Source: Nostoc parmelioides FACHB-3921 (GTDB lineage Bacteria; Cyanobacteriota; Cyanobacteriia; Cyanobacteriales; Nostocaceae). From it: a stretch of DNA of 64,000 bases. The notes under the pieces were generated by a model that searched no databases, was not told where the DNA came from, and saw only the letters and a program-made list of their open reading frames with translations. The DNA lies in contig NZ_JACJQL010000005.1 of NCBI RefSeq assembly GCF_014696625.1, positions 161,259 to 225,258 on the forward strand, written 5' to 3'. Position 1 is the stretch's first letter, and every line of letters begins with the position of its first letter. A program made the translations under genes and the position numbers. Below are positions 18,098 to 26,940 of the stretch, piece by piece.

Positions 18098-18135
18098 AAA
18101 CCCTAACCACTTTTGGTTAGGGTTTTGTTTTGTTT
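18098..18135 (+). terminator. Rho-independent terminator after tRNA-Pro
   Basis: AAACCCTAACC (18098-18108) pairs with GGTTAGGGTTT (18115-18125) as a perfect 11-bp stem with a 6-base loop, followed by tgttttgtttg. It ends the tRNA-Pro transcript and may also serve the convergent gene on the other strand. Confidence 0.82.
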
Positions 18136-18146
18136 GTCAATTTAAA

Positions 18147-18545
18147 TTATGGCAACTTATAGCTAGCAACGCGCACAATTAGTTTTCCTTGACGAGGGTT
18201 TTGGCTAAAGATAAATGTTCCCTCTTCCTTTTCACCGTCGGATAAAAAGTCAATTTGTTGTTCTCCTGTTTCCACAACCTCACCAGCAACTTGTAACTCA
18301 GCAAGAATTTGTACTGATTCAGCAGTTTCGCCACCAGTATTTACTATCTCGAATGGAACGTAAAATTGTCCGTTAACCTCCCGCATTACTTGTTTTTTAG
18401 TAACAGATAAAACGGGGGGTTTATTTTCCTCGTGTAGCCAAAGATAAGCTACTAAGCTCATAATAATTCCGAGGATAAACAAAGCAATACCGAATGTTAC
18501 CCACTCAGCCAGAGAACGTTCTGGTTTTGGTTCTGCTTCCATCAT
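18147..18545 (-). CDS. TIGR02588 family membrane-anchored protein
   Basis: This 132-residue protein has one N-terminal membrane helix (WVTFGIALFILGIIMSLVAY, about residues 15-34). A small beta-rich domain follows outside the membrane (KQVMREVNGQFYVPFEIVNT and later QVAGEVVETGEQQIDFL). I recognise it as TIGR02588, a family found next to TIGR02587 proteins. Its ATG overlaps the TGA of the upstream TIGR02587 gene (ATGA), so the pair is translationally coupled and probably forms one complex. The function is unknown. Confidence 0.8.
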   Translation of the reverse strand: MMEAEPKPERSLAEWVTFGIALFILGIIMSLVAYLWLHEENKPPVLSVTKKQVMREVNGQFYVPFEIVNTGGETAESVQILAELQVAGEVVETGEQQIDFLSDGEKEEGTFIFSQNPRQGKLIVRVASYKLP

Positions 18546-19426
18546 ATTGCTAACCTACCAGCCGCACCACCAATTGTTGCAGGTAAACCTAAAACTAAAG
18601 TATGTTCTAGCCACATTCTCCAAGGGTCTGCGAATGTTACTTTTTGGAAGAACAACAACATTAATGCACTTGCTAACAAAGATACTAAATAAGAAATAGT
18701 TGTTTCACTTAATGGACGTTGAAAAATCCCCTTTTGCTGTCTACGTTTTTTCTGGTCGGAGAAACCAGCTTGGAAGACAATAGCATAGGAAATAACTAAG
18801 GATGCAGTGATTAATACAAATAGCCACGGCGGTGAAATAGCGGCTGCTAACATAGGAACTTCATCCGTAGGCGCGATATTAAAAGCAATGACAATTGCAC
18901 CGATGAGAGTCGCACCTAAATCCGCCAAAGTTCCATACAAACCATTTTGTTTATGCTTACTAAGTCCGTTTTCTTGATGATTACTGGATGGTGAATTATT
19001 CTGATTACTATCTCCAAGAAACTGGTTAGCTAATGCTACACCCAAAGTAAATGGTACACCCTCAAAAACAATTTTTCCTAAAGATTCTTTTAATGAAGTT
19101 TCTGGCGTAACTTCTTGCAATAACCACAACATAAAAGCCGAACAAACAAACCCAATCGCCATTGCTTCTACAGTATCTATGATGGCTTCATCAACTCGCC
19201 AGTTATTTTTGCGTTTGCGAAAACCTTCAGTATAATTGAGGAGGAAAACTACGATAAACATTAAGGCGATCGCTATCACAATTAATCTTGGTTTTGCTAG
19301 CGAACCAATCCACCAGACTTCCATCGTATATATTAGGGGTATACCAAAAAGAAAACCGCCACAAATACCCCGTAAAATATCATTTATCTCGCGTTTCCAC
19401 CCATTTTTCTGATATCTTTTAGCCAC
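18542..19426 (-). CDS. TIGR02587 family multi-pass membrane protein
   Basis: This 294-residue integral membrane protein has about seven or eight predicted helices. Conserved-looking patches include GGFLFGIPLIYTMEVWW near the N-terminus, NYTEGFR, and GLPATIGGAAGRLAI at the end. It matches TIGR02587, whose partner TIGR02588 is encoded immediately downstream. A hydrophilic Asn/Ser/Gln-rich loop lies in the middle (about residues 138-160). No enzymatic motif is visible, and the role is unknown. Neighbouring CsbD and GlsB/YeaQ genes give a stress-membrane context. Confidence 0.8.
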   Translation of the reverse strand: MAKRYQKNGWKREINDILRGICGGFLFGIPLIYTMEVWWIGSLAKPRLIVIAIALMFIVVFLLNYTEGFRKRKNNWRVDEAIIDTVEAMAIGFVCSAFMLWLLQEVTPETSLKESLGKIVFEGVPFTLGVALANQFLGDSNQNNSPSSNHQENGLSKHKQNGLYGTLADLGATLIGAIVIAFNIAPTDEVPMLAAAISPPWLFVLITASLVISYAIVFQAGFSDQKKRRQQKGIFQRPLSETTISYLVSLLASALMLLFFQKVTFADPWRMWLEHTLVLGLPATIGGAAGRLAI

Positions 19427-19613
19427 TCCTAATATTTACCTATTGAAGTTTGATATTTTCAGTGTTGTAGAATATCTCATGGTATTTTCTATTTAATCAT
19501 CTATCCCAGGTATATAGAAAAAAGCAAATATTATCTTTCCTATGATAGACAAATAAAAAGCTTTTTACTGGTAGCTTACTTTATGTTGGTATTTTCAATA
19601 GTTTAAGGAAGAT

Positions 19614-19796
19614 ATGAGTACTGAAAAAAGAATTGAAGCAACTGCTAAAAATATCGAAGGTAAATTACAAGAAGTAATTGGCGAAGTTACCGGAAATCCA
19701 TCCGACAAGGCAGAGGGTAAAGCTAAACAAGCTGAATCTCAGGTAATTCATACTACAGAAAATATCAAGGATGAATTAAAGAAAGCCATTGACTAA
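19614..19796 (+). CDS. CsbD family stress-response protein
   Basis: This 60-residue, highly charged helical protein carries the CsbD pattern: EATAKNIEGKLQEVIGEVTG, then AEGKAKQAES. CsbD-like proteins are induced under general stress in many bacteria and their molecular job is unknown. GGAAG lies 6-7 bases before the ATG. A terminator hairpin follows about 80 bp downstream. Confidence 0.9.
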   Translation: MSTEKRIEATAKNIEGKLQEVIGEVTGNPSDKAEGKAKQAESQVIHTTENIKDELKKAID

Positions 19797-19876
19797 AAAA
19801 CTTGTAATGGATATTACATTCATTTTAATTACTGTAGTTACGGCTTAAATTTTCTAGATTAATATTTTGTTTTTTT

Positions 19877-19915
19877 ACTCCACTACTTGTAAAAGAGTGG
19901 AGTATTTTTGTTGTA
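19877..19915 (+). terminator. Terminator after the csbD-like gene
   Basis: ACTCCACT (19877-19884) pairs with AGTGGAGT (19896-19903) around an 11-base loop, followed by atttttgttg. This is a standard Rho-independent terminator. Confidence 0.75.
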
Positions 19916-19980
19916 AATTTTTCATGTAAAAAAGGTTAGTTTTGAATAAATTCGCTCTAACCATGCTTTCTATTATTCGA

Positions 19981-20256
19981 CTAATAACTTCTGGAACTTC
20001 CAGTGATTAAATTCCACAGAAAAATGGCAACTATAGCGCCAATGATCGCCACAATTATTCCAGAAATACTAAGGCTAGCTGCGGTAAATTGTAGTGTTCC
20101 CGTATCTATCAAGGTAACAATTGTACCACCGATTAAAGCGCCAATAATACCTAAGATCATAGTTCCCAAAATACCACCACCTTGACGACCAGGGTAAATA
20201 GCTTTGGCTATGGCTCCAGCGATGAGACCAAGAATAATCCAGGCAATAATGTTCAT
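19981..20256 (-). CDS. GlsB/YeaQ/YmgE family stress membrane protein
   Basis: With the ATG at 20256 the protein has 91 residues and starts MNIIAWIILGLIAGAIAKAI, the standard opening of this family. A GRQGGGILGTMILGIIGALI block and a last membrane helix follow. The frame extends upstream to a TTG at 20301 (106 residues) that has an AAGG 7-8 bases before it, so the longer form cannot be excluded. It is a small three-helix membrane protein linked to general stress, with unknown mechanism. Confidence 0.88.
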   Translation of the reverse strand: MNIIAWIILGLIAGAIAKAIYPGRQGGGILGTMILGIIGALIGGTIVTLIDTGTLQFTAASLSISGIIVAIIGAIVAIFLWNLITGSSRSY

Positions 20257-20478
20257 AATTTTATTGTGTAAAAGACTTACCAGTAATTTATTAATTACCA
20301 ATAATTTTTCCTTCTACCATAAGAGATAAGTATAGTATCTAAATTTATAGATTTGCTACATTCATAGCTCAAAATATTAGTTTATTTTACGATAATACTG
20401 GTAGCGATCGCCTCACATCAACTGTGTAGTTATCGTCTATCAAAGAGCATCATTACTTAATATTTTTAATAAAATTTA

Positions 20479-21750
20479 ATGAAATATCAAAGCAGATTTA
20501 CCTCACCTTGGACTTACATTCCTATTTTATATTTCGCTTCTGGTGTCCCTTACGTTATTATCAACACTGTTTCTGTAATTTTCTACAAAAAGCTAGGAAT
20601 AGCTAATACACAAATTGCCCTCTGGACAAGTTTTCTCTATCTACCTTGGGTAATTAAAATGTTTTGGGGGCCGATTGTCGATGTTTACTCAACCAAACGC
20701 CAGTGGATACTTTATACTCAATTTGCTATGTGTGCTTGTTTAGCTGTAGTAGCATTTTGTTTACAATTACCAAATTTCTTTTTCATCTCCCTAACTGCAT
20801 TGACTATAGGTGCATTTATTTCCGCAACCTATGACATTGCGACAGATGGCTTTTATCTACTGGCTTTAAATCCCAAACAACAAGCTTTTTTCGTAGGTGT
20901 TCGCTCATTATTTTATAGACTAGCTGTCATTTTCGGCTCTGGATTTTTAGTAGTTTTAGCTGGACAACTAGAAGTCCACCTCAATAACATTCCTCTGAGT
21001 TGGACTTTAGCTATTGGCTTTGCTACTCTAATTTTAGCGGTGATTGTTGTAGGCGATCGCCTAATTTTACCATTTCCAGAATCAGATAACCCAAGAGAAC
21101 TACAAGCTAGTAGTAAAATTCCCTTTTTTAAAATAATTACCTCATATTTCCAGCAGCCAAAAATTCTCGCCATCTTAGCTTTTATTCTACTTTACAGATT
21201 TGGCGAAGCGATGCTGCTAAAAATTGCTTCCTTATTTTTATTAGATAAACCAGAATTAGGTGGTTTAGGCTTAACTACATCGGATGTTGGCTTAGTTTAT
21301 GGCACATTTGGCGTTATTTCTCTGATTTGTGGCGGTATTTTGGGAGGACTAGCAATAGCTAAATATGGACTGAAGAAATGTCTCTTACCAATGGCTTTAG
21401 CTTTGAACCTACCTGATATATTCTACGTTTATATGGCTTATAATCAACCTCCGCTAACATTAGTATATCCCCTAGTTTCCTTAGAACAGTTTGGGTATGG
21501 TTTTGGGTTTACAGCTTTTAGTGTGTACTTGATGTACATCTCCCAAGGAGAATATAAAACATCCCATTTTGCCATATCTACGGGTATCATGGCTTTAGGA
21601 ATGATGCTACCAGGAATAATTAGCGGTTATCTACAAAATTTACTTGGTTATCCATTATTTTTCATCCTAGTTTGTGTTCTGACTATCCCTGGAATGATTT
21701 CTCTATTTTTTATTCCTTTACCAGTAGAAACCAATCACCAAACTAGTTAA
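20479..21750 (+). CDS. MFS transporter, AmpG-like
   Basis: This 423-residue, twelve-helix major-facilitator protein opens SPWTYIPILYFASGVPYVII and has the WVIKMFWGPIVDVYSTKRQW loop between helices 2 and 3. Both are typical of AmpG-type permeases, which import anhydro-muropeptides into the cytosol. Its stop is one base from the start of a BadF-type sugar kinase gene, so the two form an operon. This supports import of an amino sugar or cell-wall fragment followed by phosphorylation. Substrate assignment is inference. Confidence 0.85.
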   Translation: MKYQSRFTSPWTYIPILYFASGVPYVIINTVSVIFYKKLGIANTQIALWTSFLYLPWVIKMFWGPIVDVYSTKRQWILYTQFAMCACLAVVAFCLQLPNFFFISLTALTIGAFISATYDIATDGFYLLALNPKQQAFFVGVRSLFYRLAVIFGSGFLVVLAGQLEVHLNNIPLSWTLAIGFATLILAVIVVGDRLILPFPESDNPRELQASSKIPFFKIITSYFQQPKILAILAFILLYRFGEAMLLKIASLFLLDKPELGGLGLTTSDVGLVYGTFGVISLICGGILGGLAIAKYGLKKCLLPMALALNLPDIFYVYMAYNQPPLTLVYPLVSLEQFGYGFGFTAFSVYLMYISQGEYKTSHFAISTGIMALGMMLPGIISGYLQNLLGYPLFFILVCVLTIPGMISLFFIPLPVETNHQTS

Positions 21751-21751
21751 T

Positions 21752-22714
21752 ATGAGCTATGTTTTAGGAATAGATGGCGGCGGTAGTAAAACTGTGTGTA
21801 TTTTAATGGACGAGACACATCAAGTTCTTGGTCGCGGTCAAGCTGGTGCAGCTAATTATCAAAGTATAGGCATCGAAGCAGCATTTACATCTATTCAATC
21901 CGCCATTTATGAGGCATCAAAATTAATCAAAGCAATCGAAATTAATGCTATATGTTTGGGATTAGCTGGTGTAGGTCGTCCAGAAGATATAGAAGTAGTT
22001 CAACGTCTAATAGAACAATTAATCAATAGCAGAAATTTACCTATTAACTGGAATTTGCAAGCATCTAATATTGTTATTTGTAACGATGCTTTGATTGCTT
22101 TAGTCGGCGGAATTGGTCATCCTGTGGGAATTGTCGCCGCAGTTGGTACTGGTTCCATAGTTTTTGGTCGCAATCATCAAGGAAAAACCAAGCGAGTTGG
22201 TGGCTGGGGATATATTTTAGGTGATGAAGGAAGCGCCTATAAAATTGCTGTGGCTGGTTTACAAGCAGCATTAAAATCTTATGATGGGCGTGAAAAATCT
22301 ACCAGTCTCATAGAAGCTTTTAAACAGCATCTGAATTTAGAAAATATAGAAGACTTAATCGAGGTTATCTATCGTCGGGGATGGGGAGTAAAACAAATAG
22401 CAGCTTTAGCACCAGTTGTTGATTTAGCCGCCGCCTCTGGTGATGAAGTAGCCAATAATATAATTGATGATGCTGTCGGAGAATTAGTCAAAGCTACAGC
22501 TACAGTTATTGAGGCAATTTTTAGTCCTAACTCAGTTTTGGAAATAGTGACAACGGGAAGTGTATGGCGGGGTAGATGTAAGATACAGCAGAGATTTACA
22601 GCAGCTATAGTCAATATATTTCCCCAGGTGAAGGTCATTTTCCCCCGCTATGAACCTGCTTATGGTGCTGGTTTATTGGCTTTGCAACGTTTAGCAGGTA
22701 AAGAGGAAATTTAG
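21752..22714 (+). CDS. BadF/BadG-type ATPase, N-acetylglucosamine kinase-like
   Basis: This 320-residue ASKHA-fold kinase has an N-terminal phosphate-1 motif (GIDGGGSKTVCILMDE, residues 6-21), a second phosphate motif (AVGTGSIVFG) and the GGWGYILGDEGSAY block that marks N-acetylglucosamine kinases and MurK-like enzymes. It should phosphorylate GlcNAc or MurNAc in the cytosol. The upstream AmpG-like permease gene ends one base before it, which fits a wall-sugar salvage operon. A 10-bp hairpin follows at 22750-22790. Confidence 0.87.
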   Translation: MSYVLGIDGGGSKTVCILMDETHQVLGRGQAGAANYQSIGIEAAFTSIQSAIYEASKLIKAIEINAICLGLAGVGRPEDIEVVQRLIEQLINSRNLPINWNLQASNIVICNDALIALVGGIGHPVGIVAAVGTGSIVFGRNHQGKTKRVGGWGYILGDEGSAYKIAVAGLQAALKSYDGREKSTSLIEAFKQHLNLENIEDLIEVIYRRGWGVKQIAALAPVVDLAAASGDEVANNIIDDAVGELVKATATVIEAIFSPNSVLEIVTTGSVWRGRCKIQQRFTAAIVNIFPQVKVIFPRYEPAYGAGLLALQRLAGKEEI

Positions 22715-22749
22715 GCGATCGCAGTTTTCATAAAATCCGCAATAATTAA

Positions 22750-22790
22750 AGGGATAGATGACATTCGTTTACTGCGAAGTATCTATCCCT
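22750..22790 (+). terminator. Stem-loop after the sugar kinase gene
   Basis: AGGGATAGAT (22750-22759) and ATCTATCCCT (22781-22790) form a perfect 10-bp stem around a 21-base loop. The following bases (aaatagc) are not T-rich, so it may be an mRNA-stabilising hairpin rather than a classical terminator. Confidence 0.45.
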
Positions 22791-22804
22791 AAATAGCTGC
22801 CCAG

Positions 22805-22930
22805 ATGACGAACCTGGAACCCTATAATCTGGTATCTAATAAACCAAGTATCAGTCGAGATATGTCTATTGTCACTGGGATAGATACGGATTTAGACGAC
22901 ATTTATGAACAAATCATACTGAATATTTGA
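22805..22930 (+). CDS. Possible 41-residue acidic micro-ORF
   Basis: An ATG frame of 41 codons encodes an acidic peptide ending in TDLDDIYEQIILNI. It has no Shine-Dalgarno and no recognisable family, and could be a decayed fragment. It is listed only because the 277-bp spacer is otherwise empty. Confidence 0.2.
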   Translation: MTNLEPYNLVSNKPSISRDMSIVTGIDTDLDDIYEQIILNI

Positions 22931-22991
22931 TGAGGGAATGATGGTGTGATTGATTCACGCAGAGACGGGGAGAGAAGGGAGAGGTTTTCTC

Positions 22992-24233
22992 TTATCTCCC
23001 CATCGCCAGCAATGCTGAACCATAGGCGGCTTCTGTATTAAGTGAAGAAATGACGGGGACTTTTAAGTTTCTTTGCCGAATTGCAGTCCAGGTGGGGTTT
23101 TTTGCGCCACCACCGGCTGTATAGACTTGATTTAAGCTATCTGCACCCAATTTTTGTAATAGTTCATATCCTTGGGTTTCTATGCGGGCGATACTTTCTA
23201 ATAAGCCATGTAAAAATTCGGCTGGATTGTTTGGGCGTGGTGTGAGGCGTGGGGGTAAATTGGGATCATTGATGGGGAAGCGTTCCCCTACTTTCAATAA
23301 GGGATAATAATCTAATTCACTGGCTTTTGTGGCATCAATTTCACGACTCAAGTTTTCTAACTCAGCATCAGTGAAAAATTCGCGTAATACTGCACCCCCC
23401 GTATTCGACGCACCACCAGTTAGCCACAAATCACCAAGGCGATGGCTATAAATTCCATATCGTGCATCTTCTACACGGGTACGACTCAAAAGTTTGAGTA
23501 CTAATGTCGAACCAAGGGAAGTCACCGCTTCCCCTGGTGATTTTGCACCACTCGCCAGAAATGCTGCAATACTATCTGTTGTCCCCGCACATACAAAGCA
23601 GTCTGGAGGTAATAAAAACTGTTGGGAAATTTCGGGACGCACTTCACCAACGACAGTTCCAGGCGGTAAAACTTTGGGTAACTGAATCGGTATTTGCAAA
23701 TTTTCTAACCATTCGGGATATTGCAACTTTTCTACGTCATAACCTAGCTTTAAAGCATTGTGGTAGTCGCTGATTCCCAATTGTCCATGTAGGAGAAACC
23801 CTAACCAGTCGGCTTGGTGGAGAAAATATCGCGCTTCGCCAAAAGAGGGTAACTGCATCATCCAGCGCAATTTAGCCAAGCTGGAGGTAGCACTTAAAAC
23901 AGTATGATTTGCTGGCGCGATATCTCTCAACTCATTTAGTACTATTGATCCCCGCCCATCGTTGTAGAGTAAAGGGGTATCTACAGGGTTGCCATTTGCA
24001 TCACATAATAAAACTGTAGAGGAAGTACCGTTAATTGCGATCGCTTTTATTTCTCGCCGCAACTGTTCGGGAATTTGTCCCAGCAGCGTCAACAAAGCCT
24101 TTTGCCAGCTAGACACTAAGGAATCAACCTCTAGCCAAGGATAACGCACCTGCACCTGGATATGGGCTGATTCATCAATTACCACAGCCCTAGCACCAGA
24201 AGTACCAAAGTCTATCCCCAAATAAAAATCCAT
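22992..24233 (-). CDS. FGGY-family carbohydrate kinase, D-ribulokinase (SePSK)-like
   Basis: This 413-residue FGGY kinase has the N-terminal phosphate loop GIDFGTSGARAVVID, with Asp8. The conserved stretches GTTDSIAAFLASGA, GEAVTSLGSTLVLKLL and TAGGGAKNPTW resemble, from memory, the Synechococcus elongatus SePSK and the plant XK1 proteins, for which D-ribulose kinase activity is reported. It probably phosphorylates D-ribulose to ribulose-5-phosphate, feeding the pentose phosphate/Calvin pathway. It is divergent from psaM. Confidence 0.82.
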   Translation of the reverse strand: MDFYLGIDFGTSGARAVVIDESAHIQVQVRYPWLEVDSLVSSWQKALLTLLGQIPEQLRREIKAIAINGTSSTVLLCDANGNPVDTPLLYNDGRGSIVLNELRDIAPANHTVLSATSSLAKLRWMMQLPSFGEARYFLHQADWLGFLLHGQLGISDYHNALKLGYDVEKLQYPEWLENLQIPIQLPKVLPPGTVVGEVRPEISQQFLLPPDCFVCAGTTDSIAAFLASGAKSPGEAVTSLGSTLVLKLLSRTRVEDARYGIYSHRLGDLWLTGGASNTGGAVLREFFTDAELENLSREIDATKASELDYYPLLKVGERFPINDPNLPPRLTPRPNNPAEFLHGLLESIARIETQGYELLQKLGADSLNQVYTAGGGAKNPTWTAIRQRNLKVPVISSLNTEAAYGSALLAMGR

Positions 24234-24394
24234 ATTTTTATAAATTTTTTTAATGAAAGATTACTAAGACTACTGACTAACAAGTGCTTTTGTTGCATCT
24301 TGTAACAAGATATTCCATATTTCCAGCAAAACAAGGAAAAGTAGTAAACGAACTACTATGTCAACATCCATTTAAGGTTAGGAGGTTTCCCACC

Positions 24395-24517
24395 ATGCCT
24401 ACTCTGTACCTTGCTCAAGTGTCTTCCATTTCGGATACCCAAGTGTACATCGCTCTAGCTGTAGCACTGATTCCAGGTCTTCTAGCTTGGCGTTTAGCAA
24501 CAGAACTTTACAAGTAA
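24395..24517 (+). CDS. psaM: Photosystem I reaction centre subunit XII
   Basis: This 40-residue single-helix thylakoid protein ends ISDTQVYIALAVALIPGLLAW then RLATELYK, the signature of PsaM, a small photosystem I subunit near the trimer interface. The frame is open further upstream (from 24284), but the ATG at 24395 has a strong AGGAGG 8-9 bases before it and gives a PsaM-like length with a short N-terminal extension. A hairpin (24583-24605) and a strong terminator (24616-24657) follow. Confidence 0.95.
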   Translation: MPTLYLAQVSSISDTQVYIALAVALIPGLLAWRLATELYK

Positions 24518-25280
24518 TAAAGCCTGTCATCAAGTTTGCTTAGGTGCTTGTCATGAAAATTTGTCATGATGAGTCATCAAACAAGCTTGATGTAAACTCA
24601 AGCTTCTTATTACTGAACACAACAATCCAGATACTTCGGATTGTTGTGTTTTATTTGTCAATAGTTTTCAGCGCAAATTGCACCCGCGAGAACTATAAAC
24701 TTGTTTTTTATACTTGTGTTCTAAATATATATACTTATAAGACAAAAATAAATATCGAATAGCATCTTCATCAATGAATCCAAATAAACGTATATTTTTG
24801 AAGAGTGGTGGTAATTTCTAGAAAAGTAACATCTGACTTGAAAGGGATTTAGGGTGTAAGGGTATAGGAAAAAGACATCTTGCATATTCGACTTTGATAC
24901 TTGCTTCATCAAGACTGCCATGAGAATAAAATTGACAGAAGCAAGTTTTGATTGATACCTTAGAATGATTTACTTTCCCTGAGGAATCAAAACATACAAA
25001 ACCATAAATAATACAGTAACTTGTGCTTTACAAGTGAGATACACATTGCAATTGACATTAACTCTTAAAAGAATAATAATCCTGCCATACGCTGGTGACT
25101 GAATTCCAGAAAGTCGTGGCGACTCGTTACCTACGTATGCCTCGTGTACTTTTGACAAATGGCATACGTGTAGCAATTTGGAAAAAATGAAGTAATATGT
25201 CAGCTAATCTCAGCCGTTATCTATGCCAGTAGGCTCTTGACGGTTCAGCTATTCAATCAGGCAATTTTCTCTAGAGCATC
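24518..25280. other. psaM 3' region and unassigned spacer
   Basis: This region holds the hairpin at 24583-24605 (AAGCTTGA/TCAAGCTT) and the terminator at 24616-24657. Beyond that is AT-rich DNA with a gggtgtaagggtatagg repeat fragment at about 24853. Short ORFs on both strands overlap the hairpins or lack any motif, and no gene is supported. Confidence 0.5.
24616..24657 (+). terminator. Strong terminator downstream of psaM
   Basis: AACACAACAATCC (24616-24628) pairs perfectly with GGATTGTTGTGTT (24638-24650), a 13-bp stem with a 9-base loop, followed by ttatttg. It ends the short psaM transcript about 100 bases after the stop codon. Confidence 0.85.
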
Positions 25281-25691
25281 ATGAACGCTTTTCAACCTTC
25301 CCAATTTCCGCAACAACCTACACCTCAACATCGGCCTGTACCTCGCCCAAAACGGCATCTACGCCAACGCTCTTATCGAGTAATGGCTATAGAAGCCACA
25401 GTTAAAATAGGGGCTAATATAGCAATTTCAGCCGCAGCCGCAGCCGCTTTGATGCAGCTTGTGCCTCATCACTCGTCACAACAAACGAAGTTGCGCGAAG
25501 TACGTGTTGAGGTCAAGCAGATGGAAAAACGCGTTAGCGATTTACAAGCTCAATTAAGCCGTAATCTTGATGCGAGTCAAGCTAATAGTATTAGACAACA
25601 GCAAGGGTTCCGATTTGCTCCTAATCAAATCCCCATTGTATTGACGAATGAAGAGCAAGTAGATACCGAAGCCTCAGAATCTTTGCCCTAA
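25281..25691 (+). CDS. Small membrane protein with coiled coil (possibly slr1601-like, cell-division type)
   Basis: This 136-residue protein has a basic Pro/Gln/His-rich N-terminus (residues 1-33) and one membrane helix (IGANIAISAAAAAALMQLV, about 43-61). A predicted coiled coil (LREVRVEVKQMEKRVSDLQ, about 70-95) and a short acidic tail follow. This layout resembles FtsL/FtsB-type division proteins. I believe it belongs to the cyanobacterial slr1601-type family, but that is from memory. It is monocistronic. A 20-bp palindrome of the AGACG...CGTCT type lies 110 bp downstream. Confidence 0.65.
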   Translation: MNAFQPSQFPQQPTPQHRPVPRPKRHLRQRSYRVMAIEATVKIGANIAISAAAAAALMQLVPHHSSQQTKLREVRVEVKQMEKRVSDLQAQLSRNLDASQANSIRQQQGFRFAPNQIPIVLTNEEQVDTEASESLP

Positions 25692-25806
25692 GGAAAGTCT
25701 TGCCTTAGGGTTGGGATAATATAAATTATTTTTATAGATGTAGTGGCTTATAAATACAGGGTTGTATTACAGATTAGGTAAGAAACAGGGGGAAGAATTA
25801 ATGTAC

Positions 25807-25826
25807 AGACGTTGTATACAACGTCT
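25807..25826. repeat. 20-bp perfect palindrome (AGACG...CGTCT type)
   Basis: AGACGTTGTATACAACGTCT is fully self-complementary and is flanked by gtac on the left and ctat on the right, like the AGACGCGATTAATCGCGTCT copies elsewhere in the window. It lies between two convergent genes. Confidence 0.7.
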
Positions 25827-25838
25827 CTATCTGACTAA

Positions 25839-26549
25839 TTACGCCGAAGGCAGCAATTCATTTAACCAATTTTCCATCTGTAACCGTAAACGGTAGCCAG
25901 GAACATCTCTGCGACCACCCAACGAAGGTAATTGAGTTTCGGCACGACGATAGTCAGCGATCGCACAATTCCAATCACCCCAAAGATGGTAAGTTCTGCC
26001 ACGTTCCGCCCAGATATGCCCCTCTAGCTGACCAAAAACCAGGGCAATATCAAAATTCTCAATTGCTTGGTCATATTCGCCCAAATCGCGCAGAGTAATG
26101 CCACGATTAATCCAGGCTCGCACATGACGAGGATTTAAATCAATAGCGCGATCGTAATCAGCCAAGGCGGCTGCTAGTTGTCCACAAGCTGCGTAATAAT
26201 TGGCTCGATTGTTGTAAGCGCTGGCTAAATCAGGATTCAACTGTAATGCAGTGTTGTAATCTTGTAGTGCCTTTTGGGTATGTCCACTTTGAAAATAGAT
26301 TAACCCCCGGTTGTTGTAATCAACCGCGTTGTCAGGATGACGGTTAATTAATTGGTTAAGCAGTGCGATCGCTTCGCTATAATTTCCCTGTTGAGCTGAT
26401 CTCAACGCACAAGAGCGTAAGTAGCCATTACCGAAACCCGACTCATCACCCCTAACCCCATTTTCTTGAGAGTCAAGTTTAGTCTTAGCAATAAATTGGT
26501 AACAGTTATTCTGCTGATCACCAGAGGCTAAAAATGAGTGACTGTTCAT
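25839..26549 (-). CDS. Tetratricopeptide repeat protein
   Basis: This 236-residue protein is built from about five TPR units (for example AVDYNNRGLIYFQSGHTQKA, ASAYNNRANYYAACGQLAAA and VRAWINRGITLRDLGEYDQA), covering roughly residues 45-215. No signal peptide or extra domain is seen. TPRs form a superhelical surface for protein binding, but the partner is unknown. The N-terminal 40 residues are not repeat-like and the start could be slightly internal. Confidence 0.88.
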   Translation of the reverse strand: MNSHSFLASGDQQNNCYQFIAKTKLDSQENGVRGDESGFGNGYLRSCALRSAQQGNYSEAIALLNQLINRHPDNAVDYNNRGLIYFQSGHTQKALQDYNTALQLNPDLASAYNNRANYYAACGQLAAALADYDRAIDLNPRHVRAWINRGITLRDLGEYDQAIENFDIALVFGQLEGHIWAERGRTYHLWGDWNCAIADYRRAETQLPSLGGRRDVPGYRLRLQMENWLNELLPSA

Positions 26550-26940
26550 GTTTTCCTACCTTCGCTGCTTAGTCTGAGAAATTAAATTAGAGTTGTTGCG
26601 GTAGCTTGCTCAGAAATTTTCTTGCAGACAAGCACACCTGATACAGACTATTTACGCTCCAATCTAGTAATACATACGTCATCCTCAGGGTAAATTCCTG
26701 AAACAAGAAATATTAATCTCTAAGACTATTCAAGTAGTAAGACTGACAAATTCGGTAAAATGCCAGGGAAGAGACAGAAGGGCAATCAATTCAAAATACC
26801 CTACGGGAAGGCAAGCCTACAAAATTCAAAATTAAGAGATAAGAGCTTCCTACTCAGCACGGACTAAATGCCCTTCCCTTAAAGCGCGGCTATGGCCACA
26901 GGGCTTTACAGCACTCAACACTTAAAACTCCCCAATCCCT
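26550..26940. other. Spacer with a small dispersed repeat inside a heptamer tract
   Basis: At 26798-26820 the 23-bp unit accctacgggaaggcaagcctac sits between two AAAAT direct repeats (26793-26797 and 26821-26825), interrupting the phrase attcaaaattcaaaatta. This is how small dispersed repeats insert into heptamer tracts in Nostoc. The rest shows no gene. Confidence 0.55.

Noticed and set aside
24544..24762. 72-codon ORF after psaM
   Set aside because: It runs straight through the psaM hairpin and terminator and has an implausible composition.
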